From Cryphonectria parasitica EP155 (lineage: Eukaryota; Ascomycota; Sordariomycetes; Diaporthales; Cryphonectriaceae), in contig NW_024468915.1 in NCBI RefSeq assembly GCF_011745365.1, positions 2,458,653-2,522,652 of the forward strand: 64,000 bases of DNA, read 5' to 3'. This document shows positions 44,275 through 55,839 of this stretch, piece after piece (position 1 is the first letter of the stretch; each line of letters opens with the position of its first letter). The position numbers and the translations under genes are program-made. The notes below the pieces were generated by a model. That model was not told the DNA's origin. It saw only the letters and a program-made list of their open reading frames with translations, and made no database searches.

Positions 44275-45203
44275 ATGGACAAGAGGCACTTCTTGGGACA
44301 TGAGCCGTTCGTAGACAGCCATTTGTCAACTGGAAGCCTAGTTCGTGTGTCAGGAGGACCTGAGCGGTTGGAGGGGGCCCGATCATGATCCACCAACTCG
44401 GCATGTCTTTGCACATTATGATGATACAATACTGTACCCGTGCCTTACGGCCGTGAAGCCGTGGATCTTCCTCTCCCCCCTCCTCCCCCCACGATGGCAT
44501 GGCGCCATTGTTGGTGGCTGCGATCAGGCCAGTACAGAAGAGGGAAGATGGACTGGATCTACGCGTGTGGAGCCTCCAGGAAGGCAAGAAAGAGGAGAGG
44601 AGGAGGAGAGAAGAGAGGACGAAAGAGGAAAGAATGGAGTATCAAGGTTACATGGCGTTCCTAGCGATCTCAAGGCGTTGGTTTGTTTAGAAATTTCGAA
44701 GTATCCTAGGAGCCAGGTGGACTATTGGCCTTGCGTCTCAAGGTAGATGGGTTGGCACACGAGAAGCCAAGTTTCACGAGTAATGAACTTCTGTAATTAG
44801 TACGAGAGTCTCAAGCAGCATGACCCGTGAAACTGAGGACTCCCTTCTAGTTCGAAGTCTAGTACTAGATATGGATAATCCAGCAGGGAAAGAACAAAAA
44901 GACCACCTCTCTAGTGACGAGGCTGCGCCGGAATTAGTATAGTAGACGGCCACACACATCCCCCTTCTTCCCCCGACCCCAAAGCTCGGGAGCATACCTG
45001 GCCGTCTTTAGCACGATGACTTGAGCATAAATCGAGTTCACTAAACAACTGCTGACTGACTTATTGAACAATGTCCCGCACGCAGGACGCCGGCGGCCCC
45101 TCTTAGTCCTGTCTTTTTGCTTATGTTCTAGAAGGTTTCTAGCTCGTCATTTGGATGTTGCTGCAGTGGTTTGGACTTGCGAAAGAGCAAACGAGATAGA
45201 AGC

Positions 45204-45206
<3 letters not shown>

Positions 45207-45251
<45 letters not shown>
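45207..45251. repeat. (GA)n microsatellite
   Basis: About 22 tandem GA units. Purine-only runs like this can form triplex structures. Confidence 0.92.
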
Positions 45252-45255
<4 letters not shown>

Positions 45256-45564
45256 AGCAAAAAGATGGAAGATGGAGGAGATACTATTCCTTTCCTTCCT
45301 GTCGCGGATGGGCATAGATGGAATGGAATGAAACAGAACGAACGGTACTCTGCCCACGCCGGCACCGTTCTCGCTGAAATCTCGACGGAAAGAATAGAGC
45401 CTTTGCGGAATCTTTCGAGATTTTGAACGGCGGGTCTTCCAAAGCAATCATGGAGCAGACACGGGCCGTGGGTTGGGAAACGTCTCTTGCAAAACTATAA
45501 TCTTTTTTCTTTTTCTTTATTTTCCTCTCAAGTACTAGCCTATCGTTTGTTGTTCTCGAGCCCT

Positions 45565-45580
45565 CCCCCCCCCCCCCCCC
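45565..45580. repeat. Poly-C tract
   Basis: Sixteen consecutive C residues followed by a CT repeat. Confidence 0.95.
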
Positions 45581-46595
45581 TTCTCTCTCTGTGTGCGTGT
45601 GTTTAATTTCAACTTCCCGCACGCGGGCGTTGACCCTTATCCACACATTTCGGCTCGGCTGGGCCTTCGTCTTGACGGCATGCCGATGCAAGGGTCTCGG
45701 AGCCTTCCCTCCCGCGTGGCTGTGAGCCTGGCCCTCCCCTTAATAATAGAGAATGTACACACATTTGCCCCAACAACACCACGCATGTAGTTTGGTTGGC
45801 GCGGCTGGTCGACCACGCTCCCTAATAATTTAGTTACCTAACTTTGATTTTTGGGTCCAAATCATCTCTTTCGAAATGGTGGCTAGAGGGGGTCTGATGT
45901 AAAAGTGTCACTCATGGCAGCACAGCATGAGAGACGTTTGGTCGTATTAGCATCTTGTAAGTAACAAGATGTATTGATTTTGTTGTATTCTAGTGTCGTA
46001 TTTAATTACATGATAAATTTTGAGGTTCTTGGCAATACTTCTCCTCTCTTGCTCAATTTCAACTATATAATCTGGGGCAAAGTCCTTCTTCAAATGGTCT
46101 CTTTGAAGTGGAATCGGCAAACCTGAGAATATACATAGACGTGTGTTTATCAGATGTTATGAATTGTCTCGGTGTATAAGCTGGCGTTCGGCGATCTCTG
46201 CTTGCAGGCATGGACGCCTTAGGAAAGATGTAGTAAATTGGGCGCGATGCAGTGCGACGATCATGACATCCAAGTGACGTGACTTTGTGTTCAAAAGGGC
46301 CACGTACCGGATCGAGTATGTATCATACATAGCATGCATGGTTGCGCACCTGTGAGCCGCCGCCAACACAACTTTGTCCCATTGTTGGTGGTGATGGCGA
46401 GTGAACATGACCTGGAAGGTCAGAAGTTGTGAGAATAGAGAAGCTCGTGGGAACGGATAGAACGAGCTTGCCCCATCTCTAGTAGGCTAAGAGACGATCA
46501 CATCACATGCTCAGGTCGATGGGATTCTGGCTTGTTTGCTGAACACCGAGAAGATTTTGCCCACTGTATGGAATTGAGTCCTACTCTGCTGCTTC

Positions 46596-46693
46596 CCCCC
46601 TCCCCCCCCCCCTCTCTCTTCCTCTCCCTCTCCCTCTTTATTCTCTCTCTCATACACACACACACACACACACCATCATCATCATCATCATCT
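46596..46693. repeat. Composite microsatellite (C-rich, CT, AC, CAT)
   Basis: Nearly 100 bp in which a C-rich block passes into CTCTCC units, then about 10 AC units (46654-46672), then about seven CAT units. Confidence 0.9.
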
Positions 46694-49012
46694 CTCTGCC
46701 TTGTCATCACCTTTGGTACACTATGATCCAGTGGGAGCTGTTGGATCAGACCAACAACATCCTGTTCCGGCAAGTATTTATTGTAATGACTGACAACCAA
46801 CCGCATGATATATTTCCCCTGACCATGCGGCTGAGAGGACAGCCAATCTGCGAGGCATAACATGGACTAGGCTTGTAACACAGAAGACTAGACCAGGTCC
46901 TGTCTGTATCTGTGTGTTTATCCCATGCTAAGACGAGAAAAGAGGCCGGGACCGGCGGGAACGTTTGAGAGGCCGGGTCCAGCCGAATTGTTACAGGTGT
47001 CTCTTGGAGAGTCAAGCATAACAATCTGATGTGAACAGGGCGTCCATTAGCCTGGAAGCAATCAAGCAGTAACTGCGCCATGTTCACCTCTTGATCGTGT
47101 GGCCACCTCTGCCGGACCGCTCAATGAAAGCCCTGCCGCCATCACGCTGTGTGGTTTTTCTCGCCGGACAGCGGACCTTGTCTTGGTCACTCTCACCGAG
47201 ACTGTCCGTTTCTTTGAGAGACGTTATTACCGGCGCTATTTAGAACGGTTGGCTTTCCAGGCAGGGATTTGCCTACTTCTCCCATACGGACGTAAGGCCC
47301 TTTGTGAGAAAAGGGCCTTGATTCAAGAGACAAGCATTCGTCTTGTTGGGGCCCTCAAAGTGATGGTGTAATTGACAGGAGCTAAATAAGCGACCTTTTC
47401 AGGTCACATCGCAGGCTTGATGCGTATGCGTGATGAAGGAGGCGAGGTGTCATGTCCAATGACAAGACGCAGTGTGTACCGATGGAGAGGAGCCGATGGT
47501 GACCAAAATCTTTTTACATTCATATGTTGGCCGTGAACTCGCCAGGGATGGCATGTAAACTATTTCTCCACGGAACAGCGATGGCCCATGCAAGCAAGAC
47601 CGGTCCTCCTTCATGTTCTATGTCGATCTTAGTTCACCGTCGCCCAGCAGTCAAGCTCTGGAGGAATAGCTGCGTGTCCTCTGACTGGCTGAAATGCGAG
47701 AGAGCAGGCAAGGCGATCTGGTTAGGTCTGTTGTCGAGGACATAGTATTGTGTACAAGCGCGCAAAATCTCTCCGGGTATCGCCCAGTCCGGTCCTGTCA
47801 AGATCGCGTGGGCCCAGCGGGGCTACCACAACCTGCGCATCATCGCTTTCTGCCAAACGAGGCCAAGCTTCAGCCCTGGGCCGCCATCATACGGACGTAC
47901 CTAGAACACACATGTCATGTGCTTCTGCATGACCACCTACAAAACCTTTTCACTGTGCCTTCTCGGTTGTTGGGAGGTCACAATCAGGGCGGTGCAGGGA
48001 GTAGACCGCAAACGGCAGAGCGAGCTTGTCTTGCGAAGTGGCAAAGACTGGCACTGTAAGGTAATAATATGTCCCTCGAGTGGTGAGTGCCTGCCCCTGG
48101 AGCTTCGATTCTGACCAGGGCAGGGCTGGACGACAAAGACACGGGACTTGGGTGACCATCCCGTAAGGAGCCAAGTCCCGATTTCCCGAAACTGCAAAGC
48201 TCCTCTGCCCGTGGACGTTGTAGTGAGCTCTGAGAGTAGTAGCGTATCATCAGAGTAAACCTCAAGTCTTTGTTGATTTGCTTCTGATAGTAGGCGCTGT
48301 GGGGGAGTGGCTTCCAGCTGGGATAGACGTGGTATTGGGTTCTTACCCACAACCTGCCGTCCATGGACCAGGTCTGGATCAAGACGTGGAGCGTCGTTGG
48401 TAGAGGAGGCCGGGATGAAGCAGATGGAGGATACTTCTGCGCAAGACCTCCAGCAAGTGATCTGTGGGACAGCACAGGGCATGGACTGAACACTGGTCCC
48501 TTGAGCCCCCTCCCCCCTTCCCCACCCACACTGCTCATCAAGCGCTGCATTGTGGTGAAAGCGATTTATTCACCTGTCAAATCTGTCTGTGTTGGCCTGC
48601 ATACAAGGCAATCTTGAGGTGCCCTGATTGCGCTAGAGGACGCACAAGCTTGAACTTACTCCCCGTGGATCCTTGAGAGCCGTTGATGGTCTAAACGGCG
48701 TCAGCCATGCCGGACTCGCCGGCTTCTGGCATTCTCAAGAAAGCATGGAGTGCCATCCTTTCACAGACAGCAAACCTTGCCCAGTCAGGGAATTAGTCGC
48801 GACCCACTGCAATTGTGGTATATGATTCAAGATCGTAGCTCCGTTTGCTGGGCAAAGCTGTAGGTAAGAGCACGGGCACCTGGACTCCTTTCTGGCTAAC
48901 GTATTGGTGCCAAGATCTGTGATCATCACAAAGCGTCTCTGACCTGAAAGCTAAAGAGCGATCGGTAGATCTCTCCAATATGAGTGCCAGGGAAGAAGGA
49001 AAAGGCCACACC

Positions 49013-49028
49013 GGGGGGGGGGGGGGGG
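49013..49028. repeat. Poly-G tract
   Basis: Sixteen consecutive G residues. Length may be affected by sequencing error, and G-quadruplex formation is possible. Confidence 0.95.
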
Positions 49029-49367
49029 CGGATGGGATAGAGCACGGACTGGTGCCCAGGCTCAACGGTCGTTGTGTTAAACGCTTCCAACTGCATCCCT
49101 CCCTCTGGTTGATGGCCCTTGTCACCCTCTCAAAGCAGCATGCTTGCATCCCTGCCCTTTGCCCTGTACCAACCATGTGCCATGGTCTGCTTGAATGCGG
49201 AAAACACGTCGTGTAGTCCTACAAATCCTCCATCCTCTTCTTGTCTAAACTTCTTTCGTGCCCATCCCTAAGCTCGACAGGCTCTCACGGCAAGCTTCTC
49301 AGCCACCGTATCGGCCTGGATCTCCGGTCTGGTGGATCCCTGCCAGATCTGCGTGCACGCGGGTCGA

Positions 49368-49374
49368 TATAAAG
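49368..49374 (+). promoter_or_regulatory. Candidate TATA box of the Clr5-domain gene
   Basis: TATAAAG located 305 bp before the ATG and followed by C/T-rich sequence. Position and sequence fit a core promoter with a roughly 250-nt leader. Confidence 0.45.
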
Positions 49375-49678
49375 TCGAGGTCATCCTCGCCTGCTTGCCT
49401 TGAGACCTCGACAACAGAAAGAACGTTCCATACCTCCACGACTCCATTTAGAGAAGTGTCTCACCACGGCATTCTCCAGCTTTGGTTCCTTGCTCACTTG
49501 TTTGCTCTATCTCCTCCCTCGAGCAGCCAGCATACCGTCGTTCCCCTTCCTCTCATAAAGATCCCAAGTGCCGTCGTCGCCCGTATTGGCCCCTTCACGG
49601 CTCGTCTTCTCGTTTGCATCTTGGCGTCTTCCAAGCTCACCAATAGACGTCGATCCCGACCAGAGACCACAGTCCAAG

Positions 49679-50944
49679 ATGGCTTACAACACGCCCTCGC
49701 CGTCAGAAACCAGCAGCAACTGGAGCGGAAGCTTCAACGACTGTGATATCAGCGGCACAAGTTCCATCAACAACACCACAGGATGGAACGGGCATGACAT
49801 CGATCTGCCCTTGACACCTCCCGTACCGGCCACAGCTCTTTCTGAAATTCTTTCTGAATATCCAGACCCCACCGTGACTTCGGCTCCCCACGCTGTCACG
49901 GCGCCTGACATCGCAAGCCCCACCACTTTATCATCACCAGTCTCTTCGACTAATTCAATAGCTGCGCGTGGGCAGCGATATGCCAAGGATGATGACTGGT
50001 TTCGATTCCGTCACCTGATCTCAACACTGTACAAGACCAAGCGTCTCACGGATGTGATGAGCATCATGAAGGCAGAGCACGGCTTTGTGGCCACGAAGAG
50101 GATGTACAAGGCACGGTTCAACCAGTGGGGCCTGAAGAAGAACGTGACGGCACCAGAAGTGCACAAACTGTTACAGAAGGTGAAACAGCACCTGAAGTTT
50201 CTGCAGCAGCAGGCTCAGCACGGAGGGCTTCCACAAAGTGATTACAGAACGACAGTGATGGACGTTCTCGACTGCGCAGATGTGAAGAGGATCCAGAAGT
50301 ACATGAAACGCGATCCTATCGGGCTGGACAAGATGAAGAAGGATCCCAGCAACCCGCTCGATCTCATCAGGGCTCTGACTGTCGACACTGGAAGAGGACG
50401 TCCCGGGCGGGCAGCAAAGGTGACGATGCCGACAGCCACACCGAAGCAGCAACAGCAGCAGCAGCAGCCGCTGCCACAGTTTCACTTGTTGAATCGGTCT
50501 CATCAAGACATGGCCTTTTCCTGGTCACCGGTCTCCAGCGTGGGAGAAGGACAGCCTCAGAGCATGGAGCTGTTCCCACGCGTTGCTGACCATGGGTTCC
50601 ATTCGCCATACTCGTTCACCGGCTCTCCTCTTGCCCTCTCCCCAGGACCTTCCCCTCAGTGGCAGGATCAGCACCTAAGCCACAGCACGAGCCCGATGCT
50701 GGGATCGACGAGCACCTCGCCACTCGATCATGGCCTGGCTCAACACCATCACCACCAGATCATGACACCTCTGGACGATGTTCATGGGCACATGGCCATC
50801 TCCGAAATGAGGTCCAACCCGGCCTGGACGCATACGTCAGGACAGGCCCACAACCAGACACTGCCTACTACCGTGTGGCATGTCGCAGGTGGGATGATGG
50901 ATTCTAGTGATGCGAGTCTGTACAATCCTTCTTCTTCCTTCTGA
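49679..50944 (+). CDS. Clr5-domain protein, putative regulator
   Basis: Single exon, 421 aa, first in-frame ATG. The Clr5 domain covers about residues 104-155: DDDWFRFRHLISTLYKT, LTDVMSIMKAEHGFVATKRMY, RFNQWGLKKN. This fungus-specific domain is typical of the N-terminus of many Pezizomycotina proteins and is named after S. pombe Clr5, linked to silencing. It is probably DNA-binding or protein-binding. The rest is disordered: a Ser/Thr-rich N-terminus, a GRGRPGRAAK stretch resembling an AT-hook at about 240-250, a polyQ tract, and a Ser/Pro/His-rich C-terminus. The AT-hook-like motif supports a chromatin or DNA role, but this is inference. The long gene-free upstream region and TATA box suggest tight regulation. 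Confidence 0.8.
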   Translation: MAYNTPSPSETSSNWSGSFNDCDISGTSSINNTTGWNGHDIDLPLTPPVPATALSEILSEYPDPTVTSAPHAVTAPDIASPTTLSSPVSSTNSIAARGQRYAKDDDWFRFRHLISTLYKTKRLTDVMSIMKAEHGFVATKRMYKARFNQWGLKKNVTAPEVHKLLQKVKQHLKFLQQQAQHGGLPQSDYRTTVMDVLDCADVKRIQKYMKRDPIGLDKMKKDPSNPLDLIRALTVDTGRGRPGRAAKVTMPTATPKQQQQQQQPLPQFHLLNRSHQDMAFSWSPVSSVGEGQPQSMELFPRVADHGFHSPYSFTGSPLALSPGPSPQWQDQHLSHSTSPMLGSTSTSPLDHGLAQHHHHQIMTPLDDVHGHMAISEMRSNPAWTHTSGQAHNQTLPTTVWHVAGGMMDSSDASLYNPSSSF

Positions 50945-51679
50945 GCTCTTCGCTTTGTGGTATTTGATGATCATGGCAAGGGGGTAAACTCAAGGGTGAA
51001 ATGAAATCTATCGTGGGAAGGAAGGCTGGCGTTAAGGCGTCAGTGTGGGTGAAGCCAGAAGCAGAGTAATTAATCTGTGTGAGTGAGTGTTTGTGTATGT
51101 ACGGATATAGAATATTCGAGTCAAGCATAATGTCTCGTTTACCACTTGAGGTCCATTTAAGGTTTCGATCTGGATTTGTTTCTGTTGTTGTTTTGTCTTT
51201 GACAGTTGCCAGAGCTGAGTCATGACGTCGCCTACACCCATGAAGTGAGGACGAACCCTTGAGGCCTTTGACGGCCCTAGGACTGCTAGGGTGAGCCCCC
51301 CGGCTCCTGCCTCCATTTGATAACACACCCCCTCGCCTAACCCTTGGGGCCCCACCTTGGGGAAGGAAGCATTCAGGTACTATGGTACCTGCAGCAGGTA
51401 GTTCGTTAGCAATCCCCGCAATCGGAGCTCTGACGAGAACAAAATTCCCCAGAGTTGGTGCTCAGTTGCGCTGTGCTCTGACACGCCCACGACCCGCTCT
51501 TGTATGTATTACTGATCAGTTCTCAATCTTCCTTTCGATCTGACCTGACGAGAGCATTCTTCTTCGAGCTTGTTGGCTTGTTTTTCTCTGCAACTTTATT
51601 CTGGTTCTGCAATCGAGCAGTCAAAGACGGCGACAGGGACGAGACATTAGACAAGACGACACCACTTGACCTAGTCACG
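50945..51679. other. Intergenic region
   Basis: About 730 bp containing the 3' UTR of the Clr5 gene and the promoter and leader of the aminotransferase gene. The frame before the aminotransferase ATG is open for about 60 codons but has no ATG. No gene is supported. Confidence 0.55.
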
Positions 51680-53068
51680 ATGCCTTCTTTTCCTCCCCCT
51701 CCCTCCAACACCCTTGACTGGGCCAACATTGGCTTCAGGATGCGAGAAGGCAAGCAGCTGAACCTTATGAGCACGGATGCCGTCTAGACACTCTGTCGTT
51801 CCCCCGCAGCTAACACCTTCATCAACCTATCTCTCGTATAGTCAATGGCCACATCGAGTCCCACTACTCGCACAAGACGGGGCAATGGACGCCTCTCCAA
51901 TTTGTGACCGATCCCTATATCCGCATGCACGGCATGGCACCTGCGCTCAACTACGGTCAACAGGCCTACGAGGGTCTAAAGGCGTTCCGCACGCCTGGAG
52001 ACAAGGCTATTCAAATTTTCCGGCCAGACCGCAATGCAGTCCGCATGCAACACAGTGCTGAATTTGTCTCCATGCCTCCCCTCCCTGTGGAGACCTTCAT
52101 CGATGCCTGCCGCGCCGCTGTCGCCCTCAACGCCGAATGGGTTCCTCCTCATGATACAGGCGCCGCCATGTACGTCCGCCCGCAGATGTACGGGTCGAGC
52201 GCACAGCTGGGCCTCACCCCGCCTGAGGAGTACACTTTCTGCGTTTATGTGCTTCCCACGGGTGTGTACCATGGCCTGCACCCTGTGCGGTGCTTGATCC
52301 TCGATGACTTCGATCGCGCTGCGCCCAACGGAACAGGAAGTGCCAAGGTTGGTGGGAATTATGCACCCGTGTTGAGGTGGACAGACAAGGCTCGCTCCGA
52401 GGGCTATGATATTACCTTGCATCTGGACAGCGCCACGCATACCGAGATAGATGAGTTCAGCACCAGCGGGTTCATCGGTGCTCTGGTTGATGGCGACAGC
52501 GTCACCATTGTGGTACCTGACTCAAACAATGTCATCAACAGCGTCACGAGCGAGAGTGTCCAGGGCATTGCAGAAAGCTTTGGGTGGAAGGTTGTGAAGC
52601 GTCCGGTACGTTCTGTCCAGCACCAAAATACGTTTGAGAAGAAGGGAAGGAGTAAGTAGTTGCTGACGCGGCGACCACCAGATCAAATACGCAGAGCTTG
52701 CCGACTTCGCAGAGGTCATGGCGGCTGGAACGGCCGCGTCTCTGGTCCCTATCCGGTCCATCACACGGCGCATGACCGCGTCAGATCCTAAATCTCTGGC
52801 GGCTACCGTGCGTTCTCACCCCCGCCTATCAATTGATACGGCCAAGGGTGAGGAGACCATCACCTATATCCCAGACACGCAGGAGGACGCCGGTGCCCTG
52901 TGCGTGAAGCTGCTGTCTCAGCTCAAGGCGATTCAGATGGGCAAGGTTGAAGACAAGCTTGGCTGGTGCGTGACTATCTCCGATGAGGACCGGAGAAAGG
53001 CTGCAGGCCACGAAGTCGTCACAAACGGGGAGAATACCGGCGAGGTGAGCATTGGTCAGATGGACTAA
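51680..53068 (+). CDS. Branched-chain amino acid aminotransferase-like enzyme
   Basis: Three exons, 51680-51749, 51842-52605 and 52682-53068, give 406 aa. The first intron starts with GC (AAG/GCAAGC) and ends in TATAG; only this junction restores MREV-NGHIESHYS in frame. It is a fold-type IV PLP enzyme: LNYGQQAYEGLKAFR, IFRPDRNAVRMQHSA, and the PLP lysine K192 in GSAKVGGNYAPVL. It interconverts branched-chain amino acids and 2-oxo acids, or a similar pair. The substrate loop reads TEIDEFSTSGFIGAL instead of the canonical EVGTMN, a variation I associate with a fungal BCAT-like subgroup, some members of which serve secondary metabolism. No mitochondrial presequence is apparent, suggesting a cytosolic enzyme. 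No biosynthetic cluster genes adjoin it. Confidence 0.85.
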
Positions 53069-53709
53069 GAACGCGGTTCTCGCCATTTGTCTTGACCGCT
53101 ACCATTCTTGGGTATCAAAGACAGCAAAAGGAAAAAGAGTCACGGCCATCAATGGGGTTCGTAGAGCAGCCTGTCCACGCGGAATTTTTTAAAAAGAAAT
53201 AGAACTTGACACGGGATGTATTAGCACCATACACCTCCGAGGGGTCTGGCATTTAATCCAGGGACAGAATTCGGAGGACACCAGATAAAAATTGAGGCAA
53301 CACTGCGCATCTTTGATCGAGACCACAGCGGGTTATCCAGGGGGACCAAGTGCAACTTTATGACAACTATACAATCGACAAGGGCACAGTCGCTGTTCTC
53401 CATAACAAGGCACAAATCCGTCTGGCTTGTTCATGTCTGCCCAATACTGGGTGATGATCAGTCAAAGTCTACTTGTACTGCAGTCCCGAGGCTCAGGCCC
53501 CGCAGACCCCACCGCGCCTCGGCTCGTCCCTTTTCTGCAATCCGATGGGTCGCATGGTTCTATCGAGACGACGGGCCATAGCAAAGTACCGTACACACAC
53601 ATGCCACTCTACACACGAAAACTTTGTGCACCTCGCATCTCTTTTCCTGCACACCGACACACGCACCCACGCGCGCGCGCACGCACGCACACATACACAG
53701 AGTTATACA

Positions 53710-53729
53710 CACGTGCCACGTGCCACGTG
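53710..53729. promoter_or_regulatory. Three tandem CACGTG E-boxes at 7-bp spacing
   Basis: CACGTG occurs at 53710-53715, 53717-53722 and 53724-53729 as a 7-bp tandem repeat. CACGTG is bound by bHLH factors such as Pho4/NUC-1 and Cbf1. It sits 640 bp after the aminotransferase stop and 2.1 kb before the transporter ATG. Confidence 0.5.
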
Positions 53730-54778
53730 CCACAGGCTCCTACCATCGGCCGTCCGTCACACGTCGAAACGACAGATCCGGTCAGCTACAGGGACAAGGG
53801 GAAGGATTCAAGCTGACCGTTTCAAGAGGCCATTATCTAGGCAAGGGTCTGGATCTTTTTATGTCCACGGGCTATAATCTCACTGCATCAAAGATTCAAG
53901 GCAGGTAAGCAAGCAGATCTGACAAGCACCGATTGCAAGTGGGAAGGACCAGGACCAATCGAGCTCACACGTTCACTTCCGGTCCGCCATCAACAGTGCT
54001 GTGAGAAGTCAACCCCCTGCTCTCCTTATCTCGACTCATGCAGAGAGCATGCACAAGACGGCATTGCATTCTACTAATTGTTATTTTCCCCGAGTTTGCG
54101 CGCGTTGCGCTCCATACACTCCATATTTTAGAGTTCGAGGTTAGCTTCAGGGTCGCTGTCTCTTTAGGTTTTCGATAGCTGGGTGGGAACTCTTGCGCGG
54201 CCTCCAAGAGCAATGAATCGTGAGATTTGCTGCTCGAGCCATCGGTGTTTGAGAAACATGAACCCTCTCATTACTTGGGGCCGGCTCACACAAACCTGCC
54301 TCTGCAGGGCAAGTCCTGAAGCCAATGGCAAGGTGGGAAGATCAAGCCTTGTGCCGCCCCGACCAACATCACTTCACTTACTGTGGTGCACTACTACAAC
54401 TGCGGCTGGTTTCTTCTTTCTTTTCCAGAAGTTGATTTTTTTTTTTTTTTTGATTATTGCTTTGATTCATTTCATCTTTGTTCATCTCATCTCATTCGCT
54501 GACTGCTGTTAGCGGCGGCTTTGGGATGAAGGCTCCCTGATTGGCAAGCTGATCTTTGATTTATTCTTGGAGTCAGGATATTCCTTCTGCCAAGCTCATC
54601 ATGCAGGCTCCCAACTCGACACAACTTGGCGCCTTGTTCGGTTCTTATGTTTGAGTGGTGTCAGGGCAGCAACCTCAGGAACCAACAGGAATCAGGAACA
54701 TGCCATTGGACCAAAGGACTCACCTCCTCCAGACAGGATCTCATCAGAGGGATCATGCACAGTAAGCTGTGGCAGGGC

Positions 54779-54787
54779 TATAAAATA
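54779..54787 (+). promoter_or_regulatory. Candidate TATA element
   Basis: TATAAAATA on the plus strand, about 1.05 kb before the potassium transporter ATG. It would imply a long leader or an unannotated transcript. Confidence 0.25.
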
Positions 54788-55808
54788 GCAGCGGCAGGAT
54801 GAAGAGAGTTGAGGGGGGCGGGGCGCTTGGGGAGAGGGGGGATCCCACCATGCCCAAATCTAACGCCACCGCCTGCGTGTGTATGTGGTGAATTTTTTGC
54901 ACCGCCCCAGCTTGCCATTCCTCAAACAGATCAGGACTACGCTGGCTCATCCCACCAATCTGCTAAATCCGGCATTTTTTTTTTTTTTGGGCTGCAGCCT
55001 TCACATGCCGCGCCGCCACCTGTATGCGAGTGAGAGCCAGAACATGGGCGCGGCCTAGGTTCAGGGTCCTTGGAACGAGCGGCTCAACCGTGGCATTGCT
55101 TATGTCTCTCCTTAGCAAAGATGGTATGGGTTTTACTGTACGGCTGGATACTGGATGACCTTCTCTTCACCACCAATCCACGCTTGCTCTGGGATGAGGA
55201 ATCCCTCTCAGCCCATGGCCCTAGTGCACCTGTCGTGCCATCGTTCGTTACCCTTTCCGTTATCGATTCTCCCCTGTCGGAAGAAGTAGAGAACCCTCAT
55301 CCTTCTTGTCCCTTTTTTTTTTTCTTTCTTTTTTTTCTTTCTTTTCCTTCTTCTCCTCTTATCCTATCTAACCTTAGTGCTTCGAATCTGGTACTCAGCC
55401 CCGGCTAGAAATTTCCATAAGATCCAGCAAGGACGCCGCCAGATCGACGAGACGAGGTATCGCGTTGCTCCATCATGGTTATTACTATGCTCAAATATCC
55501 CTCAAGGTCCCCACAACTTACCCTGAGCGCCTCCTACCACGGCTAAAGTTGTATATACTATAATCCAGAGGGACCAATCGTCTCCGACCGCACATTACTT
55601 GTGCAAGCGAGCGAACTGTTTGACGAATTTTGATTCCAACACAGCCCCTGCTCGCATTACGGATAAAATTATCAAAGTTGGTCTATAGCCTCTGGGCTTC
55701 GTCCGACCGGCGCATTTGTTGCGTCGAGCGAAACCTCCTCCTCAAGACCCTCTTCTGTCGCTGGTTTGTGGGCTCTGAAGGCATTTTCACCACTACAAGC
55801 ACAGCCAA

Positions 55809-55831
55809 ACACACACACACACACACACACA
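55809..55831. repeat. (CA)n microsatellite in transporter 5' leader
   Basis: About 11 CA units ending 8 nt before the transporter ATG. Confidence 0.93.
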
Positions 55832-55839
55832 AAAGCACC

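Larger units (their letters stand above)
42805..49367. other. Large gene-free region upstream of the Clr5-domain gene
   Basis: About 6.6 kb with no convincing gene. Several 100-230-codon open frames exist on both strands (for example 43393-44079 minus, 44081-44587 minus, 47984-48550 minus) but none has recognisable motifs and they overlap one another. The region is rich in simple repeats and homopolymers, listed separately. It probably combines the trehalose gene 3' UTR with an extended regulatory region or long leader of the regulator at 49679. A non-coding RNA cannot be excluded. Confidence 0.5.
53069..55839. other. Gene-free region upstream of the potassium transporter
   Basis: About 2.8 kb. 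It contains an alternating CG/CA tract and E-box array (53650-53730), a T-run (54437-54452), a TATAAAATA at 54779, and CT-rich sequence near 55300-55350. No protein-coding ORF with motifs is seen. A leader or upstream regulatory region of the transporter is likely. Confidence 0.5.
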
